Source of the DNA: Ricinus communis
Taxonomy: Eukaryota > Streptophyta > Magnoliopsida > Malpighiales > Euphorbiaceae
Length of the DNA stretch: 64,000 nucleotides
Assembly (NCBI RefSeq): GCF_019578655.1
Contig: NC_063257.1
Span: 29,812,362 to 29,876,361 of the forward strand
Direction: 5' to 3'
Shown: in pieces, positions 33,290-44,935 of the stretch
Layout of the letters: every line of letters starts with the position of its first letter
How positions within the stretch are numbered: position 1 is the stretch's first letter
Program-made: the position numbers and the translations under genes
Notes under the pieces: generated by a model
Seen by the model: the letters and a program-made list of their open reading frames with translations, nothing else
Told to the model about the DNA's origin: nothing
Databases searched by the model: none

Positions 33290-34666
33290 TGATGTAGATG
33301 ATTTTATGCATATTTATTGATTGTTTATCAGTCGTTTATTAGTGTATTTGAGTCATATTTATTCCTGTTTGATCGCACTTTGGTATGTTTCTGAGTTTTT
33401 CAGGTTTTCAGACTCATTGATGGGAAATTGATTGATTTCCGGGCAGAAACCAAGCTATATGGATGATTTACACATATTAGATGTTTGTCGGAGTCAATTC
33501 CTTGATTAGCATGCAATTTGAGGCCTTTGCATGGGCAATTGCACGACCATGCACATTTGCACGGCCCGTTGTACGGCCTTTCTTGCCCGTTGCACGGGCC
33601 GTGAATATTTGCACGGGCCATGGCATGGGCAAGGGCACTTCTGCCTATAAGTAGGCACACGTAAAATGAGACAGGGTTCCGCTTTTGATTTCTAGACTTC
33701 TCTATACGCGCGACCCCTCACTTCTACACCTCTGTTCTTGACATTTTTGGGAGACCAACGTCAGTTCAAAGGATTGATTTGGGAGATTCAAGCAAAGATT
33801 AAAGTTTCTAGACGATTGACCGAGACATCTGAGATCCATACTTAAGGCTGGTTTCAGAATCGGTGCTTGCGACATTTCCACTCCAATTTGAGAGAAGAGG
33901 GGTTACATGTTCCATTTCCTTTTCTGTTTATTTCCTTTTGTATTTGTTTCTTTCATTATGAGTAACTAGGGCCGCCAAACCCATTGGGGTTCACCTTTGT
34001 TGATGGATTGTGTTTAATTATTGGATTTTTATTTGCCATTCTTGTAATCTTCTTGCTGTTTAGTAATAAAGTTTGATTCAGTTAATTTGAGACGTTGAAT
34101 TAATTGTCTTTTGGATTGTTTCTTGACATTGAGAAATGCTTATTACAACTCGAAATTGAATGGTAAGAACTGGTAGTTAACACTTAGAGATACGGTTAAA
34201 TTACTCGCCGGATTAAGAATTAACAACTCTTAATATATCTAAATCACGCTTAATGCTAATCTGTAATAATCTGATAGGAAGAGATTCCATTAGGTTAGAG
34301 CAGGTTTAGGAACTTGGTGAGCTCGAGAGAGGAGCCGAGTTCCATTCAGGATTTAGGCACGGGTAGTAAGATTGGTAATTTATAAAATCAACCTTAGAAT
34401 TCCATCACTTAGGTCCCCTTCGGGTTTGCTTCTTTTGTTACGGTTGTCTTTCGATTGTCAGCTGCTATTCATTCATTTATTTGCATTCATAGTCATTAGT
34501 TAAGTAATTTCGACTTCTCACACCTTATTTCAGATTAGATAACATAGTGAACAATAGTAACTTTAGGTACATCCGATCTCCAGGGATATGACCTTGATAC
34601 TCACTAGTGCTAGGCCGCATCGGTAGTTTCACTGCCTTAGGTGTAGGTTGCATCAGTAGTCCATCA
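33290..34666 (+). repeat. 3' LTR of element A
   Basis: Runs from TGATGTAGATGATTTT to GTAGTCCATCA, with TGATG...CATCA inverted ends. The last 450 bases match the truncated 5' LTR. It is related to the LTRs of element B (shared TTAGGTGTAGGTTGCAT and CCTAATGGAATCTC blocks in reverse) but belongs to a different subgroup in the U3 part. Confidence 0.88.
33530..33652 (+). promoter_or_regulatory. GC-rich block and TATA box in element A LTR
   Basis: A GC- and CpG-rich stretch with repeated TTGCACGGGC-like words contains a perfect 10-bp inverted repeat, CACGGCCCGT (33560-33569) and ACGGGCCGTG (33594-33603). A TATA-like CCTATAAGTAGG follows at 33644-33655. Position and order suggest the U3 promoter of the LTR. 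Confidence 0.6.
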
Positions 34667-34704
34667 GAACCTAATTCTAATAAAGCGCAATCCGAACTAA
34701 AACA

Positions 34705-36424
34705 TGTCAAGACCCACTAAGTCTACTTCAATTTTAGAGTTTAGACCTAATTAATGTTAATTAGCCTATTGGACTATAGTGTTTATGTTGGGTCCAATTT
34801 TAACCCTAAGTCTGTGTGGCCCATTTTAATTAATCAATCATGTACTTTTCATCACCAATTACAAAAATAAAGCAAAATAAAAGAAAGCATAAAAATTACT
34901 AAGCTATTACAACCCTGTTACAACTAAAATAACTGAAAACAATTGAAAATAGGCTAAAATTTTAAAAAACGATGAAAATCCTTGAGATCATCAAAATCAG
35001 TTGACTCGCAGACAAACAATTGATCGGCTGTGTCAGAGCCGATCAGCTCTAGAGTTTTCCTAGGCCAAATTTGCAATCTCTTGGCACTCCAACTCTAGAA
35101 TACTCAAAATACATGCAAGGAAACACGTAGAAACAGTTAGAATATGTACAAAAAAAACATAATTAAACTTATTTTAAAGACAGAAAAATTAAATTCATAA
35201 ACAAAGAAAACTTATAGTGAATAAAGATGTCAATTTCCTAAAACATGCATATTGAATAAATCATGCCTAACCTAAATCTAATCATTCAAATATATTAATC
35301 GTCATTAAATAAAAGTAGATGTAACATGTTAACATATTCATTTATAGTATAGGATTATCATATTCTAAACCTAGGAACACAAAAGTTATCAGATTCAAAA
35401 TCCAAGAATATAGAAGTTATCATATTCAAAATTTAGGAAGCATGCCTATCATAAAAACATACAAGTCATGCTAAAATATAATTATAACACATATAACATT
35501 GAAAGAATAACAATCATTGAAAGAAACTATAAATTCCTAGCATGTTTCTAATAACACAAAGATAAAAAAAGTAATAAAGAAACTAGAAAAGAAGAGAAGA
35601 ATGATGATATGGATGCTTTGGAACCCTCAGGTTGTCACTGTATTAAGCAGATCCTGAGTCTCAGGAGTAGAAGAGGAAGTTGGTCCAAATATGGAGTAGG
35701 GGTTTAGAGTGTTTAATGGGTCTTGTGTTTGATTTTTGAAAATTATAGTACGTATATGCTAAAAATCTTACCAATCATTCTATACTCAGTTGCCTACCCC
35801 ATAAGCCTAGAGTTTCTTTTTCTATTTATAGGGAAAGATTAGGGAAACTCTAAAGACTTAGATATACTCTCCATTTAATTATCAATAATTTCAAGAATTA
35901 AAGATAAATATGGCTTTGTCAAATCTTTTCCTAATCGATAAATACTAGTTTTTTTAATAACTTGGGATAATACTGATAAATACCCATTTAATCATAAGAA
36001 TACAAAAAATTAGATAATTATTGATAAAATCCCTTTTAAAAAGTCAAATTTGATAGTTGTGGGTGGTTAAAATTGGAAATACATTAAAAAGAACCACAAA
36101 AATCGAGTTTTGAGCTCACTGGCAGTAAGCAGAGCCAACCAACACTGCGTAGAGATTATTGGCTCTAAATGTTGCCAAACTCATGAAAATTTGCAATTTA
36201 GCCTTCAGACTTGGCCATTTAACTAATTTTGACCCTAAATTTTAATTTTTTGATCAATTTAGCCTAATTTGATTTCCAAACACAATATTTAACTCAATTA
36301 ATTATAACTCTAACCAGGATTTTGACCTTTTCCAACTCTGTGAGACTCGAAAAAAATATCAACTTTCATCATCGGGATTTCTGTAATTCCCTCGATATTT
36401 AAATCCAGAAAATGGATACTGACA
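34705..36424 (-). repeat. LTR H, Tekay-like, minus orientation
   Basis: On the - strand it starts TGTCAGTATCCATTTTCTGG at 36424 and ends GGGTCTTGACA at 34705, with TG...CA ends. A TATA box (CCCTATAAATAG) lies near 35840-35829 on the - strand. The first part (about 36424-35850) is homologous to 44935-44340, including GATGATGAAAGTT near the start and AGTTTCCCTAATC before the TATA. No matching target duplication (AAACA and CTTAG flank it), so it may be a fragment of a larger element rather than a clean solo LTR. Confidence 0.6.
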
Positions 36425-38100
36425 CTTAGTATTACCCTTATTAAAATAATAAGAACAAATTAATGAATGAAAGGTGATGTTCAGTTTTTTCTTTAATTAC
36501 TCAAGCTAATAAAATAACTAGAACTTTTTAAATCAACATAGGATGAAGCGAGAATGATGTTTCTAATTCAACAATCTAAAGATTTTCGTAACAATCACAA
36601 ATACTATTTGATATGGTGGTCAAACAAATTTTATAACCGAAATTAATAAACTATGTTGATAAAGAAACCATTTATTAAATATAAAACTAACAAGATTCAT
36701 ACATAACTACAAAAGCTCAACTTAATATATAAAAGAACTAGCCTAACATCTCTAATCTCACAATCATAATGATTAAATAATTAAGCATAGAAAATAAAAA
36801 TAAAATAAGAACTCCCTCAAGATCTAGAATTTCTTTAGAGAATGGAAATGATTGATCCTCATTCTTCAGTCCAAAAGCTTTCTTGACCTTTAAAAAGAAA
36901 ACTAAAAGCAAAAACTAACTTTCCTAAATTGTTTGTAAAGAATTGTAGAGAAAAAACTTGCAAAGACAAGATGTAGATAGAAAAAATACAACATAGAGCA
37001 AATTCTTCTAGATCTAGATTTACAGAGATATATATATAGAAAAGTCCTCCACCAAATAAGTCTCTCTAAAGATAATCTATCCAAGATAAGTCTATTTAAA
37101 GATAGGTATATATATCTTTATCTCCACCAACTATTATCCCATAATAATTTTTACATAAATCTTAATAAAAATATAAATTACTAAAATATCCCCCAGTTAA
37201 ATAGTATATTTTGGCCAGTACAGTAAATAGTAAATCTATGTGTCTCAGTCTCGGGTATTAATAGTAAAACATCTTATTAGCCCTTTTCCTGTATATTTTA
37301 TCCATAAATTCTTTTCTTAGCTAATATAATCTAAAAATTAAGCTTAAATGAGATATATATACATATCTTCACCAAATTATATATAGAAAATATATCATTC
37401 AATCTTTAAAATATTTTAAATAACTATGTATAATTTGGGCCTATCAAATATCCCTACACTTAAACCTTTACTTGTCTTCAAGTAAATAGCAACTGAAAAT
37501 AATCTTTGCAAAAATCATAAAGAACAATCATACTCTACTTTAAGATGTTACTCAAAAGAATTTCACAAATGCATTAATAATGTCAATCCAAGAACAACTT
37601 AATTCATAAAAGAAAAATTAATATTGTAAACTCAGTTATTGTTTAACAAAATATTCAAGCATCCAATCTCCAACATATGTTTCATAATAAATAGTCTAAC
37701 TCATCTTAAAGAATATAATTATGATACACAATCTAAATCATTATAACCTTTTTCAAACGACAAACCATCATTCAAAAAGGCGATAAATGGGCAAACTATC
37801 ATCATACCCACCTCAAACTTGTCATACTCATCATTCACACATGTAAAGAATGGATACTTGATCAATTAAGTACACCATAACTCATGAGCTCATATACATA
37901 TTTAAACACTAATTCAAGAATTCAAGAAAATTGACATAATAGCATTCTTTCATTGATTCTTATATAATAAAAAAAGCTAAGCATAAAAATAAAAATTTTG
38001 CATAAATTAATTCAAGTTGCTAATTGACATGGCATATTAAAATAATTAAAGAAATTATTTTATTTGCTTCCCCCAAATTTAATTTTGACATTGCCCTTAA
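36425..38100 (-). mobile_element. Athila-like 3' end fragment
   Basis: On the - strand a GAAGACAAGTAAAGGTTTAA segment followed by the purine-rich TAAGTGTAGGGATATT ends at 37447, and an LTR starting TGATAGGCCC runs from 37446. This is the same layout as the 3' ends of elements A and B, but from another family. The LTR part (36425-37446) is cut before a proper CA end by LTR H. The right border at about 38100 is approximate. No coding sequence. Confidence 0.6.
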
Positions 38101-38339
38101 CCCAAGTTAAATAGAAAATAAGTATTTTAAATAAGGCTAATATAAATAAAATTGACTTACTCGTTTAAAACAAAACAAAATTTAAAATTTATCAAAATCA
38201 ATATATTTAAATTATTAGATAATATTAAATTAAATGGTGCTCAATTACTCACGAGAAATATTAATTTACCAAATTATCTTCGAAAATATCGAAATAAAAA
38301 TTTAAAAAGTATGGATACTACATTCTCCCCACTTAAGAA

Positions 38340-39743
38340 AATTCGTCCTCGAATTCAGAAAGGAATAATGCTTACTTAGGACTGAAATAAATAAGGGTTG
38401 GAATCTCTCATCTCCTGCTTGATTTCCCAAGTACATTCCTCGGTAGAATGATTTCACCACAATACCTTAACCATTGGTATAACCTTAGGGCGAAGTTGGC
38501 GAACTTGAGTGTCCACGATCAGGACTAGCTGCTCCTCATAAGTCAAATCTTTGCTCACTTCCACATACTGAGGTTGTAACACGTGTGAAGAATACAAAAT
38601 ATATTTCCTCAACATAAATATGTGAAATACTGGATGCACATGCGAGAAATTCGGTGGCAAATCCAACTTGTATGCTACCTATCCAATATTGTCAATAATC
38701 TCAAAGGCTCCCACATATAACGAGGGGCCAACTTGCATTTCTTACCAAACCGCATCACACCTTGCATAGGAGGCACCTTTAAGAATACATACTCCCCAAT
38801 ACTGAACTCCACGTGCTTTCACTTCGGATCCATATAACTCTTATGTCTACTAAAAGCTATCTTCAGGCGCTCACAAACAATAGGAATCTTCTTCGAAGTA
38901 ATATGAATCAACTCTAGTCCTGCTAACTTTCGTTCACCAACTTCTTCCCAACACACGGGAGATCTGCACTTCCTACCATACAATGCCTCATAAGGAGCCA
39001 TCTCAATGCTTGCATGATAGTTGTTATTATAAGCAAACTCAATCAACGGTAGGTACCAATCCCACTGACCACCAAAATTCATAACACACCCGAAGCATAT
39101 CTTCTAAGGTCTGTATTGTCCTTTGCATCTGTCCATCAATCTAGGGGTGAAAAGCTATGCTGAAGTCTAATCTAGTACCAAGCTCTTCTTGTAGCTTCCT
39201 CCAAAATCTCGAAGTGAATTGCGATCCCCTATCAGACACTATAGAGATAGAAACATCGTGAAAACTTACAATTCTCTCCAAATACACCATTACATACTTA
39301 ACCACATAATAAGTAGTCTTCACGGGTAGAGAATATATTGACTTATCCAATCGGTCCACAACTACCCAGATAGAGTCATAACCAACCGAAGTCTTAGGTA
39401 ATCCCGATAAAAAATTCATAGTAATCCTTTCCCATTTCCACTCCGGTATGGGAAGCGGCTGCAACAACTCTGACGGTTTCTAGTGCTCTAACTTAACCTG
39501 CTGATACGTCAAACACTTGGAAACAAACTCTACTACATCCTTTTTTATCCTGTTCCACCAATAAATGTCTTTCAAATCATGGTACATCTTGGTAGAACTT
39601 GGGTGGACACTGTAAGTTGTAAAGTGAGCCTCTTCTAAAATCTCCTTTTTGAGATTATCTACATCGACAACACACAGTCCAGTGGCCATCCTGAGAGAAC
39701 CGTCATCATTTATGACAAAATCATTAGCTTGACCCTGTTGCAC
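38340..39743 (-). pseudogene. Element C integrase and C-terminal tail
   Basis: Open pieces at 39743-39480, 39467-39141, 39082-38819 and 38666-38454 join into an integrase: HHCC module (FTTYSVHPSSTKMYHDLKDIYWW, SKCLTYQQVK, with the first Cys pair member altered), catalytic D in [12 protein letters not shown] (usually MDF: D replaced by N), D in [14 protein letters not shown], and YHASIEMAPYEALYGRKCRSP. The tail has LPPNFSHVHPVFH, DLTYEEQLVLIVDTQVRQLR and PKVIPMVKVLW, as in Tekay C-terminal chromodomain regions. It cannot be translated as one protein. Confidence 0.83.
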
Positions 39744-41290
39744 TTCTTTCTAGATTTTCCTTAATTATGGATCTTGACTCTGAGCTAACTTAATTTTGTC
39801 AACAAGCACGGACCTAACCCTGAAATGTGCCATTAATGCTCTTGATTCTAATACCTCCATCTGTAACTCTTAATCATACAACTCATGCAACTATTTAGTC
39901 AGAGGTCTTTTCTCTGCGCTGATGTGAGCAAGGCTACCTGCTAACTTTCTGCTTAAAGCATTTGCCACTACATTTGCTTTACCTGGACAATAGAGAATGG
40001 TACAATCATAATTCTTTAGAAGCTCCAACCATCTCCTCTGCTTCAGATTCAACTCCTTCTATTGAAATATATACTTTAAACTTTTGTAATCTGTATATAT
40101 CTCGCACGTCTCCCTGTAAAGATAGTGCCTCTAAATTTTAAGGGTAAAAATTACTGCTACCATCTCCAAGTCTTGGGTAGGATAATTCTGTTCATGCCTC
40201 TTCAATTACCTGGATGCGTAAGCCACTACCTTACCATGCTGCATCAAAACATAGCTCAAACCCACTTTAGAAGCATCACAATACATCGTGAAACCACCAA
40301 TTCTAGATGGTAAGTTCAACACTGAGCTGAGGCCAAATAATCTTTCAGCTTCTGAAGCTCCTTTCACACTCATCAATCCACTGGAATCTGACATTCTTTT
40401 GAGTCAGCCTAATTAAAGGTTCTGCTATTCTTGAAAAGTGTTGTACGAATCGGCGGTAGTAGCCTGCCAATCCTAGAAAATTATGAACTTTTGTCACCGT
40501 GGTCAGTCTCTGCCAATCAGTCACTGCCTCCACTTTTCTAAGGTCTACTTGAATACCCTCTCTAGACACCACGTGACCTAGAAAATCTACGCTTTATAAC
40601 CAAAACTCGCACTTGGAGAACTTAGCGTACAACTAGTGCTCCCTCAAGGTTTGAAGTACCATTCTCAAATGCCACGCATGCTCCTCTTTGCTTCTAGAGT
40701 ATACCAGGATATCGTCAATAAATACGATAACAAAGCAATCCAGGAATGGCTTGAACACCCGATTCATCATATCTATAAAGGCTGCAGGAATATTAGTAAG
40801 TCCAAATGACATTACCAAGAATTCATAATGTCCATAATGCATCATGGGCACCATCTTTGGAATGTTCTCTTCACAAATTTTCAACTAGTGATACCTCGAT
40901 CTTAAATCAATATTAAAAAATATGCGGCACCTTGAAGCTGATTGAATAGATCATCAATATAAGAAAGCAGATACTTATTGCGAATCGTCGCCTTATTCAA
41001 CTGCCGGTAATCAATATAAAGGCGCAAGGTACCATCCTTCTTCACAAACAGTACTGAAGTGCTCTATGGAGATGTATTGGGTCTGATAAAACCCTTATCT
41101 AGAAGGTCATGCAATTGCTCTTTTAGCTTCTTTAACTCTACTGGTGCCATTCTATAAGGTGGCATGGAAATGGGAGCTGTTCCCGGTACCATATTAATAC
41201 AAAACTTTATCTCCTTGTCAAGCGGTAATTCTGAAAATTCTTCCAGAAAAACATCAGAAAATTCGTTAACAAATATCCATGACACCCACA
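39744..41290 (-). pseudogene. Element C reverse transcriptase and RNase H
   Basis: RT motifs include the pre-RT segment [50 protein letters not shown] and the catalytic FIDD in [11 protein letters not shown] near 40730. The connection region has [14 protein letters not shown] and [22 protein letters not shown], and RNase H has GGFTMYCDASKVGLSYVLMQ and the DHKSLKY-like segment. Frameshifts or stops occur near 41060, 40880, 40630, 40390 and 40210. Between 41064 and 40884 the RT palm start (KDDIDDLF-like reading) is heavily damaged. Confidence 0.85.
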
Positions 41291-43100
41291 ATGAAGTATC
41301 AGCCTAGCCGTAATGGCTGACACGAGATTCGATGGTGCAGGTATCTGCTCACCTTTAAAGTGAAACTCGAAGTCTCCCGAAAATTGAAAACTCACTTGCT
41401 TTTCCCCACAGTCCAACATGGCAAAATGCATAGCCAACTAATCCATTCCCAAGATTATATCAAAGTTTATGACATCGAACATAATTAAATCGGCAATCAG
41501 ATCTCGATCCTCAACTGACACTATACACAACTGAAACACAACATCAGTTTCTAGAGCATCACTCAACATCGTAGTAACTGACATAGGAACCTGAAGTCTA
41601 ATCGATTGAACACCCAACTTTAAAGCAAAACTAGGAGATATAAAAGAATTGGTAGCCCGAGGGTCTAATAAAACTCTAGCCTCAGTAATACTTGACACTA
41701 CAGCAGTAGAGGCTCGGACATCTTGATAAGTGAGAGTGAACACTCTTGCCTGCCCACGGCCTGACTACTTTGAACTCGAAGCCTGACTCTGAACTCTACA
41801 CCTTAAGCTGCCTCCAACAGCTCTGCCTCCGAAACCACGGCCCTATTGGCCAACAAACTGTGATCCACTCTGAGAATAATCAAAAGCTGCCGAAAAAGCT
41901 GGTCGGGCTACGCTAGTAGATGAGCCCTAAGAAAAAGCTGGCTGGCTGAAATAACAAGGGCATGCTCGAGCCATATGACCCATCTCACCATACCTGAAAC
42001 AGGCTCCACTAGATACTAAGGACTATCCCTGATGTGTCTTGCCACACATCTGGCATGCATCGGCTCCAAAACTAGAACTGCTGTAACTAGAACTTTGTCC
42101 ACTACCACTGAAGCCCTGTCCTAGCCTAAATCCTTGGCTACCCTTCTAATTGTCTCTGCCCTTCTTGTAAGTACGGTAACCCATTTGCCCGGCCTGTTGG
42201 TCAGAACTCCCGGAGTATCCTCCATTGCTGTAAAACAGCACTACTGGTTATGCACTACTCTGACCTTCAGGCTTAGTCTTCTTCTTCTTGCCTTTATCAG
42301 CCCTCTAGCTAAACCCAGTAGGATCATCTCCATTTGCTTGGCCATATCAGTAACCTCTAAGAAGCTGCTCCTCCTAGACTGAACCAAGAAGACTAACTCT
42401 AGACTAAGGCTTGGAATGTACTTGTTGTTCTTCTGCTCCTCAGTCCACACAGCATAGGGCGCATACCTGCTCACTTGAACAAACTGCCTAGTGTATTCTG
42501 CTACTGACAGATCTCCCTTAACCAGTCTCTCGAACCTCTCCCTGTACTCCTACCTCACACTGAAGGGAATGAATTACTCCTCGAACCTATCTCTGAACTG
42601 TCTTTAGGTCATACCATCCAAAAAGGGATGAATGTAATCCCAGAACCACTGAGATGTTATCCCCTTCAAATAAAAACCTGCCATCTCAATGGTCTTCTTA
42701 CCGCAAATCTGATGCTCTCTTCTCAACCTCATCAAGAAAATCTAAAGGGTCCACTAATACCCCATCAAACTCCATCGGTCTCAACTTGGAATATTCAAAC
42801 ATAGGGACCTCATTCGGACCTACTATTGTGGCTCCCTAAATCCTGAGCAGCCTGTTGCTGCTGAAGAACTAATAGCTGCTCTAAGGGCCTCCGCACCCTA
42901 GTCATATCGGCTACAAAAGCATCAATTGGAACTCTACCAGCACCGAGTGCTTCCTGAGCCCCGCCCTAATATGGTTGAACTGCCGCTTGAGGCCTACCTT
43001 GCATCCTGGTATCACAGGCTAGTGTCGATGAGGTTGAATATGTAGAAACCTCATCCTAGGCCTCTTGGGCTGCTACTGCAGCTGCTCGAGTCCTCGGCAT
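41291..43100 (-). pseudogene. Element C gag and protease
   Basis: An ATG at 43100 starts MPRTRAAAVAAQEA, a start seen in many Tekay gags; stops follow quickly. The gag body is recognisable only in pieces, and a zinc-knuckle-like CFRYGEMGHMARAC occurs near 41975 with the second Cys replaced by Tyr. The protease frame (41743-41438) reads VFTLTYQDVRAS, then LLDPRATNSFIS where D-S-G-A-T/S is expected (DPRA: the Ser-Gly is lost), then FDVILGMD-like ending. Neither product is functional. Confidence 0.75.
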
Positions 43101-43256
43101 AACAGAAACTGAAAATAAATAAACAAAATATCAGAAGGATAATAAACTCCCTAACACGCAGCATATATACTAAAATCAATGAAACATGCAAGGACAGACT
43201 CGACCCTAACTCCGTAGTGGCTAAGGATGCTAACCAAGGTCGAAGGAAATCTAAAC

Positions 43257-43272
43257 CTAGGCTCTAATACCA
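43257..43272 (-). other. tRNA-Met primer-binding site of element C
   Basis: TGGTATTAGAGCCTAG on the - strand, four bases inside the 5' LTR end at 43277. One mismatch to TGGTATCAGAGC. Confidence 0.85.
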
Positions 43273-43384
43273 ACTTTGTCACGACCCAATCTGCGGGCCC
43301 ATGACTGGTGCTAGAAAATAGGTAGGCTTAAGGCCACTGAAACCTGTAGCAAGCCTGACTAATCAATAATTCAAATAAAAACAT

Positions 43385-43440
43385 ATACATATATATATAT
43401 ATATATATGTATGTATATATATGTATATATAGATACAAAC
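43385..43440. repeat. (AT)n/(GTAT)n microsatellite
   Basis: Alternating AT followed by GTATATAT-type repeats. It lies where the element C LTR is lost and may mark the breakpoint. Confidence 0.85.
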
Positions 43441-43905
43441 TTTGAACACAAACTTTGAACAAATATACAAGCTTTGAAATAAAAGCTATGAAAATAAAAG
43501 CTTTAAAATGAAAGCTTTAGACAAAAGAAATATAACTTACAAGAGGAGAAATTAAATATAAGAGGAAGGTGTTTCTTCGTATTTTTCAGTCGGCCCTCTT
43601 CTAAGGGAAACTCCTCTATTTATAGAGGTCTTGAAGCTTTGGATGCTCTTCTTAGTGGAATAAAGGGGGCTCCACTTCTTCTTGTAGTCTTATGATAATT
43701 GAGTAAGATGCTTCACTCCTTTTGTGGAAGTTGTCGGCCATGCTTTGAAAAAGAATCTTTTGCTTTTTTTTTAAAGAGTCTTTTGTCTTCTTTCTTTTTT
43801 CTTTTTAAATGACTCTTTTTTTTTTTTACATTGGGCTTTTGGCCCATTACATAAAAATCTCAGGCTGCCATTTCTAGTTTTCAACCCAAGGGCTTTACAG
43901 AGGTA
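43441..43905 (-). promoter_or_regulatory. Non-coding segment with TATA box after the 43906-44345 ORF
   Basis: On the - strand, after the ORF stop, come TGGGCCAAAAGCCCAATG (a short inverted repeat), a T-rich run read as A-rich, and CTCTATAAATAGAGGAG near 43624-43608, a TATA box inside a small palindrome. A leader-like stretch follows to the microsatellite. ORF, then non-coding segment, then a strong TATA is the layout of retroelement U3 regions and of pararetrovirus intergenic regions; I cannot tell which. Confidence 0.35.
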
Positions 43906-44345
43906 TCATTTGATGGGCTTGAATATCCCAAAACAGTCATCTTCGTTTGAGTCACCATCTAGGTCTATTGCTGCCGAGCTGGTGCTGGAAGAGGAAGATG
44001 AAGCTTTTGATTTTCCTTTGGAAGAGGCGGTTTCCGACAATTGTTGGATCAACTGTAAGAAATCTTCTTCTGTCTGAGCCGCCGCTAGCTTTGGAATTGT
44101 GAAGGACTTCTGTGCCAAGAAAGTGGTCTGTTCTTTCGGAGGAGGCAAGAAGCTATTTTTTGAAAGGAAATTTTGTACCAACTTTAGTGATAATTTTTCT
44201 TGATGGTTAAATTTATCCCACCATTTGACTTTGAACCTTCGAGTAAGAATGATTTCTCCATCTGCTGCTTGATTGAAATGGAAATACCATACACATATCC
44301 AGGGAAAAAAGAAGTTTGAACAAAATAAAAGTAACGGGGGAAAAC
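43906..44345 (-). pseudogene. Fragment of a retroelement- or pararetrovirus-associated ORF
   Basis: A reading frame from about 44345 to the stop at 43906 gives a hydrophobic start (FFFPWICVWYFHFNQ), a basic WWDKF motif (RRFKVKWWDKFNHQ), a Pro-rich linker, a QTEEDFLQLIQQLSE helix, a Ser/Lys-rich tract and an acidic end (LDGDSNEDDCFGIF). I recognise this as resembling C-terminal parts of repeat-borne plant ORFs, some linked with endogenous pararetrovirus-like sequences, but I cannot assign a family. It is truncated at the 5' end by H-type LTR sequence, so it is a fragment. No enzymatic motif is present. Confidence 0.4.
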
Positions 44346-44935
44346 GTCTTTCTATTTTGTTAAAGAAGGATGAAGGAAACTCTAGAGGCTTGGATATAAG
44401 TCTCTTTAATTGTTGATAATTATCAATAATTAATAATAATTAATTGAATTTATCAAAATATGTTGAATGATAAATATTGGATAAATCAAGAAAAATATTA
44501 AAAAATGAATAATTATCAATAAAACTTTCTAGAATATGCGTTTTTATTATTTTTGGCGTTTAAAAGTAAAAAATACCCCAAAACAATATTAAAATCCAAA
44601 ATTAGAGCCCATTCGGACTGTGTAGAGTCAGTCGACCCTGTGTAAAGCTGATTTGGCTATACGCAGAGTCGATTGGCTCTAAGTTGGCAATTTTTAAAAA
44701 ATTTTGCAATTTGACCCCTAAAATTTTAAATTTTTCAATTTCACTTGTAAACTTAATTTTTTCTGTCAATTTAGTCCAAATTGATTTTGAAAAATGATTT
44801 TTAGTTTAATTATTCGCATTCCTAGTTATGATCTGACCGTCCTCAATTCCTCAAGACTAAGGAGAAATACTAACTTTCATCATCGAATTTTTTATAATTT
44901 CCTTAATATTTAGATTCAAAAAATAGATGTTTACA
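44340..44935 (-). repeat. H-type LTR fragment
   Basis: On the - strand starts TGTAAACATCTATTTTTTG at 44935 and parallels the first ~570 bases of LTR H (36424-35850), including ATTCGATGATGAAAGTTAGT, GAGCCAATCGACTCTGC and AGTTTCCTTCATCC. The similarity ends at about 44340, just at the position of the TATA box in LTR H. Confidence 0.65.

Larger units (their letters stand above)
13702..34666 (+). mobile_element. Athila-type Ty3/gypsy element A, pol-less, with nested insertions
   Basis: Plus-strand element made of a truncated 5' LTR (13702-14150), tRNA-Asp primer site, gag (14308-14913 continued at 27742), protease region, a ~2-kb 3' non-coding tract and a complete 3' LTR (33290-34666). Sequence passes from just after protease to the 3' tract with no trace of reverse transcriptase or integrase, apart from the hAT insertion, which has its own precise borders. 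Element B interrupts gag. Removing B and hAT gives an element of about 6.4 kb. It is likely a non-autonomous deletion derivative of the same family as B. Confidence 0.82.
38101..43385 (-). mobile_element. Tekay-type Ty3/gypsy element C, partial LTRs
   Basis: Minus-strand chromovirus-like element with gag (43100), protease, RT, RNase H, integrase and a C-terminal tail, between a tRNA-Met PBS (43257-43272) and a polypurine tract (AAGTGGGGAGAA, 38334-38323). The 3' LTR starts at 38322 with TGTAGTATCCATAC and aligns with the start of element F's LTR, then is lost near 38100. The 5' LTR ends at 43277 (GGGTCGTGACA) and is lost near 43385. Stops and frameshifts are frequent. It is the same family or a close relative of element F. 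Confidence 0.83.

Noticed and set aside
34700..36429. LTR H as a clean solo LTR
   Set aside because: The flanking pentamers AAACA and CTTAG do not match, and the sequence to the right is another element's LTR, so a fragment is as likely.
36412..38318. ATGGATAC at 36412-36419 and 38311-38318 as an 8-bp target duplication around an insertion
   Set aside because: Both copies lie at the start of related Tekay-type LTRs (LTR H and the 3' LTR of element C), whose first bases are similar. The sequence after 38310 aligns with the U3 of element F's LTR, so it is LTR sequence and not an insertion.
38152..38379. 75-codon plus-strand ORF
   Set aside because: Lysine/asparagine-rich translation of AT-rich LTR sequence, running across the polypurine tract of element C.
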